Source: JALRBM01 sp966186595 (GTDB lineage: Bacteria > Patescibacteriota > Saccharimonadia > Saccharimonadales > Saccharimonadaceae). Taken from it: 59,033 nucleotides of DNA. The notes under the pieces were generated by a model. That model was not told the origin of the DNA. It did not search any database and was given only the letters and a program-made list of their open reading frames with translations. The stretch lies in the NCBI GenBank assembly GCA_966186595.1, contig CBIFWO010000004.1, forward strand, positions 1 to 59,033, read 5' to 3'. The position numbers were made by a program, and so were the translations under genes. Of this stretch, positions 41,235 to 50,000 are shown in pieces (position 1 is the stretch's first letter; every line of letters begins with the position of its first letter).

Positions 41235-42287
41235 TTATTTACGTAAACGAATTTTCGATCGGCGGGGCCTTCGTGACATCCCGGTTAGTTGCCTTACCAA
41301 AGACCAGACACCAAAGCCAATGAGTCCCAACAGAAGTAGTCCACCAAGTAGCAGTTTCCACGGGATCACCCAAAACCCAACCTCAGCCACTAATGGAATA
41401 TCGCGCTGACCATCGTTGTAGACTACCACCGCTTTGGCAACATAGTGGCCAAAGCGTATATTCAAGATGTTTTTCAGATCCCACTCTTCATACTTGCGCG
41501 ATGGACTTTGACTAGCGTCCTCCTTGATGACAGGAAATCCATCCGCCCACTTTACAGTCATCTCGCGTACTGTTCCGGGAAGTATATAGCCGCCTCCCTG
41601 ATTAATCTGCAGGGTCCCTAGCGGATTTGTATCATTACTACCCCTCTGGACAAAGAGATTTCCCGCAGGTTGTGCGATTGTATTCCCAGTATTTTTTAGC
41701 CGGAGTGTAAAGGTCGAGGGCAAATATTCGTAGACTCCCGCCTCGGTTTTTAGACTTTCGAGCTCCAGTTGACGGGTCGCCCCTGGCTTATCAATATTAA
41801 GAAGCGTAAATACAGCCACCTGCCCCTTAAGCTCTTGGCCACGACTGATCGCAGGATGATCACCCTGTCGCGTAATAACAAGGGCAAACGAATAACTAAA
41901 TCCGGCATCTCGCGGGATGTCAATCGTTATCCTTTGCGTAAACCACTCACCCGGACTAACCGTAAAATCTTTCTCACTAAATCGCAGCCAATTCGCTACC
42001 TCTGGCGGCGTATCATTATTAAATTCTATCTGCCCATCACTCGCTATCTTAAAAGCACGCGGTATAATGGTGAGTTTCTCCGCACTCGTTGCGCTGGCAT
42101 TCCGTATCTTTAGGTCAAGCGTTGATTGTTGCCCTGGCTGTAGTGTCGCTACCAAAGGAGATGGAGAAACCTGGAGGTTAAATTCGCCCTCTGCAGCAGA
42201 CACCGGAGTCGTGTAAGTACCCCCTATCCCAACGGCTACCAAAAAGACGACAAGAAAACTATAGAATCGTCGTAGCCTATTCTTCAT
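41235..42287 (-). CDS. DUF916-like membrane-anchored surface protein
   Basis: 350 aa: signal peptide (about residues 8-32, ending SAAE), two beta domains (VSPSPLVATLQPGQQSTLDL with LKIRNASATSAEKLTIIPRA; RGQELKGQVAVFTLLNIDKP with TFTLRLKNTGNTIAQPAGNL) and a C-terminal membrane helix (about 310-333) followed by a basic tail RRPRRSKIRLRK. The design matches DUF916/DUF3324 partners of WxL proteins. It lies 7 nt after the 347-aa WxL-like gene. A second copy of the same design ends the operon at 35309. Confidence 0.75.
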   Translation of the reverse strand: MKNRLRRFYSFLVVFLVAVGIGGTYTTPVSAAEGEFNLQVSPSPLVATLQPGQQSTLDLKIRNASATSAEKLTIIPRAFKIASDGQIEFNNDTPPEVANWLRFSEKDFTVSPGEWFTQRITIDIPRDAGFSYSFALVITRQGDHPAISRGQELKGQVAVFTLLNIDKPGATRQLELESLKTEAGVYEYLPSTFTLRLKNTGNTIAQPAGNLFVQRGSNDTNPLGTLQINQGGGYILPGTVREMTVKWADGFPVIKEDASQSPSRKYEEWDLKNILNIRFGHYVAKAVVVYNDGQRDIPLVAEVGFWVIPWKLLLGGLLLLGLIGFGVWSLVRQLTGMSRRPRRSKIRLRK

Positions 42288-42294
42288 ATCATTT

Positions 42295-43338
42295 CTAGAA
42301 GAGACCAGCTCCGATTATAGTAATCGTATCTGTATAATCACTCGCGGCGGCCGTAATCCCACTAATTGCTACGTTGTTCTTGACCGTAAGGACCGCGGCG
42401 CTAGCAGTACCGTTTGATGAAGCAAGGAGTCGCAGGCTAGTATCCAAACCACCACCTTGCCCTGCTGCAGTACCGACGAATGGCGCAGCTACAGTGATCG
42501 TGCCTGACCCACCGCCCTGAGTGGTGGTAATACCGGTATTATAGCCCTGTGTACCAGCCGAGAGAGTGCTGTTTGTCCCTGGAGTGGTAGAACTAATCGT
42601 GTACGATGCAGTTGCCGATGTTAGCCCAGTGGATGAGTCCTTAGCCCAGACACCCCAGCCATTCTTAGCATTTGTATCAACGGTTGCCGTTCGAGGAGTT
42701 GGGCTTGTAGTGACGCTTGAAGTACTAAGTGTTCCAAGTGCATCGGTATTCCCGCTTAGGGCAAAAGAAAACGTCGATGGTACGGTAGCAGTTACCGTGA
42801 TCTGGTCATTTGTGATACTTGCGGTACTATATCCGGCCGTGTCTATATTTGATGGACCACTGGCTCGGGTGGTCACAGTACCCGTATTAGAGGAGGTGGC
42901 ACTCGACTTCACTGTAACAGCAGCAGCGTTGGCCCAGTTGAAACAGTAGAGTGTCCCAACAGTCAAATCACCGCTAGGAAATGTTACTACTTGCCCAGTG
43001 ACATTCGTGGCTGTCGCGATACTGGGCCATGCCGTTCCACCCGTCGGCCAAGCGAGGTTAGTAGTGTTGACAGTGAATGTGCCTGCCGCCCCAAGCGTAT
43101 ACCCCGTTGGGAATGTCACCTGTACATCAGCTTCTGTCGCTGTACTCGTCGGCTTCGCACAGACAGTTCCTGTTGTCTGGGTACTGATCATCATTCGATC
43201 AAAACGGACAGTAACCTGGCCAAGATCCAAGGCTCGTGCCGTGTCGGTCAACAAAACCGGCACTATCATTGATAGCATAAGCATGAAAACAGCTACCACA
43301 TAACGCGAAGGAGCTATCTTCTTATAAAATTGATACAT
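42295..43338 (-). CDS. Secreted WxL-like surface protein (347 aa)
   Basis: Signal peptide (about residues 12-36, ending ARA), then two beta-rich Ser/Thr/Gly domains with few charges. The second contains NAKNGWGVWAKDSSTGLTSA, close to the W-x-V-W-x-x-D core of WxL domains, and ends AASDYTDTITIIGAGLF. There is no transmembrane anchor, as expected for WxL proteins that bind the wall or DUF916 partners. G-rich GGGGGA lies a few bases before the ATG. First gene of the 9-gene operon. Confidence 0.7.
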   Translation of the reverse strand: MYQFYKKIAPSRYVVAVFMLMLSMIVPVLLTDTARALDLGQVTVRFDRMMISTQTTGTVCAKPTSTATEADVQVTFPTGYTLGAAGTFTVNTTNLAWPTGGTAWPSIATATNVTGQVVTFPSGDLTVGTLYCFNWANAAAVTVKSSATSSNTGTVTTRASGPSNIDTAGYSTASITNDQITVTATVPSTFSFALSGNTDALGTLSTSSVTTSPTPRTATVDTNAKNGWGVWAKDSSTGLTSATASYTISSTTPGTNSTLSAGTQGYNTGITTTQGGGSGTITVAAPFVGTAAGQGGGLDTSLRLLASSNGTASAAVLTVKNNVAISGITAAASDYTDTITIIGAGLF

Positions 43339-43380
43339 TTTTTTACTTTCCCCCGTTTCAAAGATCCACGATTTGGTTTT

Positions 43381-43409
43381 AGTATAGTACTTATGTCTAC
43401 AGTGCGCAA
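43381..43409 (-). promoter_or_regulatory. Promoter of the surface/fibre operon
   Basis: TTGCGC (43404-43409), exactly 17 nt, TATACT (43381-43386) on the minus strand. The leader of about 36 nt includes a G-rich ribosome-binding site. It is divergent from the PKD protein gene. Confidence 0.6.
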
Positions 43410-43483
43410 GTACACATTATACGTACGCACATTTGGTGTACACTAGAGCCATACCATCATAAAATGCAAAGAGAAACGTAAAT

Positions 43484-44413
43484 ATGATCAATGTCACATA
43501 TGGCGCTCGGCATCGACTTTATGGGTCAGCTTTTATCTTTCTTTCGCTTTTTCTGTCGCTCGGTTGGTTGTCTGCAAACGCCTCCGCCGAATCCTTGACT
43601 ATTACCGCAACTGTTCACTCTCCCCCTCCGAGCGAGCCCGCCATCATCACCTCGCATCATGACGGGCAGCATGTCGATCAAAGTGATACAGTCATCCAAG
43701 GAACATGTTCAAACGACACCGCATATGTTGAGCTTTGGAGAAATAATAGCTTTTCAGGGATGGCGATATGCAGCGGGGGGACGTTCGAAATTCCCTTCAC
43801 CTTTTTGCCAGGCCCCAATGTCCTTTACACGAAAGTACTGAGTAGTACAGGCAATCCGGGTCCTATCTCTTCCTCGATAACAGTCTTCTACGACATCGAG
43901 GTCCCGGAGCCTCCTGATATAATTGCCATATTTCCTCTATTGCCGCCCCTGGCAGGAACGCCTTGTGAGGCTCGAACATCACCGCTGTCGCTTACCCTTA
44001 GTCCATCTTATCAGCCGGGGTCAACGGGGGCCGCCCTTACATGGATCCTCACGATCACCAACGGCTGTGAACCTTACAAATTATCCATTAATTGGGGGGA
44101 CGGTGTCACAACCGTCAAAGAAATACGAGGCGGTACCCACACTCTCGCTCACACCTACTACCAACCCGGCACCTATCTTGTACAGTTTTCTATGACTGAC
44201 GCGATCGGTCAGCGGATCAATATTCAGAGTGGAAGTATTATCAAGGGGCAGACTATTGATGCTCCACCCCTGACCCACGATATAAATTCGTGGGTTATTC
44301 CCACGGTTACTGTTGCCCTCGCCGTTGCAACGGTTGCCACTACAACCGCTACCGCTGCTATCTTTGGCCGGAGAATCATTACGCGTGGTATCCGTTGGAT
44401 ACTTAAAAAATGA
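43484..44413 (+). CDS. Secreted PKD-domain protein with C-terminal anchor (309 aa)
   Basis: Signal peptide (about residues 10-36, ending ANASAE), an Ig-like segment (IITSHHDGQHVDQSDTVIQG with WRNNSFSGMAICSGGTF), a Pro-rich linker, and a PKD domain (LSINWGDGVTTVKE with TYYQPGTYLVQFSMTD). The C-terminus has a membrane helix (about 272-292) and a short basic tail. It is probably a cell-surface adhesin. It has its own weak promoter facing away from the large operon; only GAGAAA precedes the ATG. Confidence 0.75.
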   Translation: MINVTYGARHRLYGSAFIFLSLFLSLGWLSANASAESLTITATVHSPPPSEPAIITSHHDGQHVDQSDTVIQGTCSNDTAYVELWRNNSFSGMAICSGGTFEIPFTFLPGPNVLYTKVLSSTGNPGPISSSITVFYDIEVPEPPDIIAIFPLLPPLAGTPCEARTSPLSLTLSPSYQPGSTGAALTWILTITNGCEPYKLSINWGDGVTTVKEIRGGTHTLAHTYYQPGTYLVQFSMTDAIGQRINIQSGSIIKGQTIDAPPLTHDINSWVIPTVTVALAVATVATTTATAAIFGRRIITRGIRWILKK

Positions 44414-44455
44414 CCCAGGCCGCCAACCAACACGCTGGTGACCTGGATCATTTAT

Positions 44456-45610
44456 TTACTTCAAACTTTCAAAAAAGAACTTTCGAAGGTCTCCGACCAG
44501 CAGATCGGGTACTTCAAGGGCAGGGAAGTGACCGCCCTCTGTAAATTCAGACCAGTGAATCGACTTATGTTCTGGGTCAAGAACCATGCGGATGAAAGAT
44601 TCGTTATTGAAGATCGCGCTGCCTGTAGGTGTTGTAGGTACCGCTCCCCAGTTGGGCGCAGCATGGGCCGCCTCGTACAAAAACTGAGCAGCCGACGCTC
44701 CTGAGCCAGTAAACCAGTAGAGGCTGACGTTCGTAAGGATCTGATCCAGCTCCACCGCATCCTCCGGCAATTCCTTTGATGGATTCGTCCATTCCTTGAA
44801 TTTCTCAATAATCCACGCCAATTGGCCGACCGGAGAATCATTCAAACTAAAACCGATCGTTTCCGGGCGCGTTGACTGGAGCTGCAGATATCCCTTGCCA
44901 TCCTCAGCATATGCCTTCCATTTCTCTACCTGACCCCTCTCTGTTTCGGGCAGCATATCAACAGGGACCATCGCAAGCATCCCCGTGAGGGCAAGCGATG
45001 TCGGATCATTGCTAGTGTGTGCACCAATCACATGGTCGGGATCGATGAGGCAGATTTGCTGGCAAATCCCGGCGCCAATGTCACTCCCCTGCACACCATA
45101 CCTTTCATATCCCAGCTCACTCATTAACTTCGCGTAGGCTGATGCCGTTTTGGCAATATCCCATCCCCCTTCCCTCACAGGATTCGAGAATCCAAAGCCA
45201 GGCAGGGAAGGGGCGACGACATGGAAAGACTCCTCTGCATTTTCCCCATATTTCTCCCGATTGGTCAGACGATCAACGAGAGGAAGAATTTCGACGATCG
45301 AACCGGGATAACCATGATTCAACAAGATCGGTGTCGCATCCGGGTTGTTAGATTTGACATGAATAAAGTGGATGTTCTGGCCGTCAATCGCTGTCACGAA
45401 TTGCGGATACTTATTGATTGCTACTTCGTGTTTTTTCCAATCGTACATCTCTTCCCAATATTTGGCGATCTTCTTTAGATATCCAGCCGGCACTCCCCGA
45501 CTCCAATCATCGGTCGAGAAACTTTCCGGCCAACGGGTGTCGGCCAATCGATGTTTTAGGGCGCTAATTTCTTTTTGATCAATATTGATTGTAAATGGTT
45601 TGATACTCAT
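44456..45610 (-). CDS. Epoxide hydrolase (EHN family)
   Basis: 384 aa, cytoplasmic alpha/beta hydrolase of the microsomal epoxide hydrolase type. The EHN domain is N-terminal (FTINIDQKEISALKHRLADT, RWPESF), oxyanion motif ILLNHGYPGSI, nucleophile Asp in YGVQGSDIGAGICQQI (family usually GGDWG), and the catalytic His in EGGHFPALEVPD. AAGGAG lies 6 nt before the ATG. It is the last gene after an AraC regulator. Such an enzyme is unusual for a reduced genome and suggests acquired detoxification or natural-product handling; the substrate is unknown. Confidence 0.88.
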   Translation of the reverse strand: MSIKPFTINIDQKEISALKHRLADTRWPESFSTDDWSRGVPAGYLKKIAKYWEEMYDWKKHEVAINKYPQFVTAIDGQNIHFIHVKSNNPDATPILLNHGYPGSIVEILPLVDRLTNREKYGENAEESFHVVAPSLPGFGFSNPVREGGWDIAKTASAYAKLMSELGYERYGVQGSDIGAGICQQICLIDPDHVIGAHTSNDPTSLALTGMLAMVPVDMLPETERGQVEKWKAYAEDGKGYLQLQSTRPETIGFSLNDSPVGQLAWIIEKFKEWTNPSKELPEDAVELDQILTNVSLYWFTGSGASAAQFLYEAAHAAPNWGAVPTTPTGSAIFNNESFIRMVLDPEHKSIHWSEFTEGGHFPALEVPDLLVGDLRKFFFESLK

Positions 45611-45684
45611 TGCTTTCTCCTTTTCAAGCTTACATTCCTATTTAATCGCAGCGGAAATAGAAAAAATTGAACAAAAACGACATT

Positions 45685-46365
45685 TTACAGCGGCTCGTTT
45701 CGCCTAGCGTTTTGGCGCGGCGTATAGCCGGTCACTCGCTTTACATTCCGATTCATGTGTGCTTGATCAGCGTAGCCAAGCTCATGTACCACCTCTGTTA
45801 TTGGCCTGCCCGATTGCAGGAGCTCTACCGCCCTCCAAGCCCGTTCTATCTGCGCGATATAGGCAGGTGTTAATCCTACAGATCGTCCGAATCGTCGCTG
45901 CACTGACCGCTGCGAGGCACCATATCTTACATCCTCCAGAACCGCTCGCACCAGCGGATCCTGACTTAATAATCCCTTTTTCTCTAGATCTTTAACAAAG
46001 ACATCAAGCATCTCGTAGGTTGGCACCTGGAGGACATGGCCACCAAGCAGAAAGGTATCCTCGGAAACCATCGGAAGCGTCTCGGTCTTATCAACCGCTT
46101 CCGTCACGGGGATATGCGTCAAATAAACTCCTTGCTTAAGCCGCATGCCAAAATTACGATTCCCCTTCTTGTAATGCACCGGCGTAGTCGTCGAAGAAGG
46201 ACCGCTCAAACGCACGGTAATTTCGCCACTAACCAGGGTTGTAAAAATCATATCCCAGCACCCATCTGCAGCAGCCAGATACGTCCCATCAGAAGTATCA
46301 ACCGTACGCCACATAACGTCGATCAGATCAGATGCTGGTGACTTTTCCTCGTAGGTAAAACTCAT
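45685..46365 (-). CDS. AraC family transcriptional regulator
   Basis: 226 aa. The N-terminal half looks like an AraC ligand-binding domain without a clear family (VDTSDGTYLAAADGCWDMIF, GMRLKQGVYLTHIPV). The C-terminal half holds two helix-turn-helix motifs (SQRSVQRRFGRSVGLTPAYI, and ITEVVHELGYADQAHMNRNV with VTGYTPRQ). It overlaps the upstream hypothetical gene by 4 bp and precedes the epoxide hydrolase, so it likely controls this operon or answers to the hydrolase's substrate. Confidence 0.88.
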   Translation of the reverse strand: MSFTYEEKSPASDLIDVMWRTVDTSDGTYLAAADGCWDMIFTTLVSGEITVRLSGPSSTTTPVHYKKGNRNFGMRLKQGVYLTHIPVTEAVDKTETLPMVSEDTFLLGGHVLQVPTYEMLDVFVKDLEKKGLLSQDPLVRAVLEDVRYGASQRSVQRRFGRSVGLTPAYIAQIERAWRAVELLQSGRPITEVVHELGYADQAHMNRNVKRVTGYTPRQNARRNEPL

Positions 46366-46853
46366 ACCTTGCCTAAAATTATCTCAAATGCAGGGAAAGC
46401 ATCGAGTACCGCCTCATTCCCTTTACCCAGCTGAAAGTCAGAATGAGGCCATTGTACCTTATGACTAAATACCTCTGCTACCCTGGCGTAGCGTGTTTTG
46501 GCAGGGCCGACATAAATATCAGCAACAATCACCGTGCTAGGATGACTGGTATCGATATATGGCGCGAAGCTCGCTGAGAGTGCATGCCTGCCAATCGCGC
46601 GCAATTCTCTTGTGAAGATAACATTCATCTCGTGAAACGTTTTTCCCATGGCCGCCCCGGCGGCGATTTTTTCATGTATATCTCTAAATGCTAGAGTGCC
46701 TTGTTTATCGAAATTTGTCATCGCTAGTTCTAGTACCTCACCAGTCAACGCCTTGATAGCAGCTAATCGCTCCACTTCATTCTGGTATAGGACCTCTATT
46801 TCGCAGGGCCCAAATTGTTGTTCCAGGACATCACTTGCCAGTCTGTAGTTCAT
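46362..46853 (-). CDS. Hypothetical protein upstream of AraC regulator (163 aa)
   Basis: No family recognised. Alpha/beta composition without membrane segments; the N-terminus (MNYRLASDVLEQQFGPCEIE) and VIVADIYVGPAKTRYARVAEVF look like structured enzyme-type sequence. AAGGGTGAG lies a few bases before the ATG. First gene of the three-gene epoxide hydrolase operon and overlaps the regulator by ATGA, so it may be a related small enzyme or sensor. Confidence 0.7.
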   Translation of the reverse strand: MNYRLASDVLEQQFGPCEIEVLYQNEVERLAAIKALTGEVLELAMTNFDKQGTLAFRDIHEKIAAGAAMGKTFHEMNVIFTRELRAIGRHALSASFAPYIDTSHPSTVIVADIYVGPAKTRYARVAEVFSHKVQWPHSDFQLGKGNEAVLDAFPAFEIILGKV

Positions 46854-46966
46854 TCACTCACCCTTATTTTGTTTATCCCGAATAGTTATTTTACCATTCT
46901 GTCGCCACTCCTAGTACCTTAGAATATGATCACATTATGCGTATGATAATTCTGAGAAAATGCTTA

Positions 46967-46995
46967 TTGTCAAGTCTATTTCTGTGTATTATGAT
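46967..46995 (+). promoter_or_regulatory. Near-consensus promoter of the copper-oxidase gene
   Basis: TTGTCA (46967-46972), exactly 17 nt, TATGAT (46990-46995). The predicted leader is about 13 nt and holds AAAGGAGG, which fixes the start at 47015. Confidence 0.75.
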
Positions 46996-47014
46996 GAGCC
47001 AAAGGAGGGCACTC

Positions 47015-50000
47015 ATGCGCCATTTACGTCCCGTATTTACCCGTCATATCTTTTCTGTACTGCCCGGAGCCATAGCAGCCTTTGTTACCAGCCTCGCACT
47101 ACTCCTTTACATGTGGGTCGCAGCCGCCAACGCCACCCCACCAATTATTAGCAATGTTACCGCCACAAATCTCTTAACGAATGGCGCCACGATCACCTGG
47201 ACTACTGATATCCCTGCCGATACACAGGTGGAATACGGCACAGCCACCACATACGGTTTCTCAACTACACCAAACACCCAAATGGTCACCAGCCATAGTC
47301 AAGCGATCACAGGGCTTCAAGCTAATCAGCTTTATAACTATAGAGTTAAAAGCAAGGATTCGCTAGGTAACCTCGTCGTATCACAAAATCGAACGTTCAT
47401 GACACCGCTCGGGACAACAACACCCGGCAGCTCGACCGATAATTCCAACTCCAATACAATGAATGCTAGCCGCTTTACTACCATTGCCGGTGGGAAGGTA
47501 GCATCGCTATCCGTCTATGTCGGAGCGGTGGACGCGTCTTTAAGCAATACGAACTACCAGCTCGCATTATACACTGCGAATGGTGCTGCTCCTGGGACGC
47601 TCATCGCTAGTACGAACACGGGTACACTCGTTGCGAATAGCTGGAATACCCTCCCCGTCACTGCAACCCTTGCACCAAACACAAATTATTTCATTGCCTA
47701 CAACACCAACGGTACAAATTCAAACGTCAATAATATGAAGTATTCTGATGGCGGCACGAGCGGCTGGAGGTCTGGCGGTCAAATCTTTGGATCATGGCCA
47801 ACCTCATTCGGCACCTTCCTCTCGCAAAGTGTCACCTTCTCGCTCTATGCATCATTTGTTAGCGACATTACGCCTCCAACGGTGACCGTCGATAATCCTA
47901 GCGATGGATCTACTGTTTCGGGAAATGTGGAGATCACCGCAACAGCTACCGATGACAACGCTATCGCCAGTGTCCAGTTTAAACTCGGCGATACCAACCT
48001 GGGGCCAGTAGATACGACTGCACCATACAGTACTACCTGGGACACGACTACACTACTCGATGGATCACAAACACTTACCGCTGTTGCTACTGATACGACA
48101 GGAAATGTTACGACCAGCTCGGCCATTACCGTGACGGCCAATAACCCGCCCCGAGTCATTCTCACTCAACCAACAACAGGACAAAGTTTTGCATCCGATA
48201 GCATCGTTGCAACGTACAACCGCGTAGGCGACTGGAGTAATGGCAAGCATGTCCACTTTAGATTGGATGGCGGGTCGACCAAGATGGACCTCAATGCGGA
48301 CGGTGATCAATCGTACACACTCGCAAGCGTGCCTGGTGACAATCATTCTCTCGAATATGTCGTAGCAGATGGAGCACACGCTGAAATTCCAGGATCGGGC
48401 GGCACTGTAACATTTACGACGACCGCGCCCGACACAACACCGCCAACAATTAGCCTCACCTCACCAGCTGAGGGTGCAACCGTTCAAAATACCCTTACTG
48501 TGACGGCGGATGCCACCGACGAAACAGATGTGTTGGGCGTACAATTCCTCCTCGATGGCAATCCACTTGGAAGCGAGGACACGACCGCACCGTACAGTAT
48601 CAGCTGGAACACCCAGACGGCTACTAATGGCGCCCATGTGCTGTCGGCTCGTGCTCGCGATACGCGCAATCAGACAACCTCGGCTCCTGTAAATGTCACG
48701 GTTCAAAACACCGATCCCCGTGCTATTGTTGGCGAATGGGGACAGCTTATGGATATGCCTCTTGTTTCTGTCCATGCGACCCTATTTCACACCGGTGAGA
48801 TCCTGGTGTGGGATGCATGGGACGCACCCCTGACCAATGCCAAGCTATGGAACTATCAGGCCAATACTTGGACAAATGTCCCTCTATCAATCCCAAATAG
48901 TGAACTATTCTGCGCTGGTCAGGCCACAGGAGCCACAGGCGAGCTTGTCGTCATGGGCGGCCACTCAACTAGTGGAACCCTTGGTACTAAAACTATCTAC
49001 ACCTTCAATCCCCTCACTCGAACATGGAATCGCAAAGCAGACATGAGTGTAGCCAGATGGTATCCAAGTGTGACGCAAATGGCTGACAACCGGATGGTGA
49101 CCTTTAGCGGCCAATCTGTCACTGGAACGTGGGCGAACATCCCCGAAGTCTTCAATCCCGCGACTAATACCGTGACCCAACTGCCATTTACGACGCCAGA
49201 GCTAGCTGAAGTGCAATATCCACAGACCACTCTACTGCCAAATGGCAAGATCATGTCGATTTCGGCCGAACATGGCGGCGTGATGATTTATGATCCCGCA
49301 GCAAATACCTGGCAACGTGTCGGCACAACAGAGCGACCATACGGTGTCTGGACATCGTTCGCTCCGGGCAAGTATCTGATTACTGGCGGTGGCCTCACCT
49401 TTAATGACTACCACGACATGCCCGATGACCCAAATGCCGTTGACTCACAAAAGATGACGAGAATCCTTGATATGACCACTGGTTCTCCCGTCTGGAGTGA
49501 TGGCGGCAACATGAACCAAGGTCGCTCATTCCACAACGTCACTACTCTGCCAACTGGTAAAGTATTGGCGGTTGGCGGCTCGTCCATCGTGAGTGACTTT
49601 GCCCGCGAAGCACAGTCTACCGTCACAGCAGAACAATGGGATCCTGAAAGCAAAACATGGGCTCAAATGGCCGCTCCCGCAAAACCTCGCATGTACCACT
49701 CTGTCTCGATTCTCTTGCCTGATGGCCGTGTGCTTTCATCAGGTGGTGGACGCCTCGCACCCGCAACCGATCAGTTAAACGCTCAGATTTACTCACCTCC
49801 ATACATGTTCCAGGGTTCACGCCCAACGATTACTAGTGCACCGACCAATATCACACACAATTCCACCATGGATCTGCAAACACCGAACGCTGCCGACGTT
49901 AGCAAAGTTACCCTCTCCACACTCGCCTCGGTCACGCACACCGCCGACTGGAACCAGCACTTTATGGAACTGCCCTTCACCCGTAACGGCGACACGATTA

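Noticed and set aside
35309..43338. A prophage
   Set aside because: Fibre-like genes are present, but no integrase, terminase, capsid, portal or lysis genes are seen, and the genes share an operon with secreted surface proteins.
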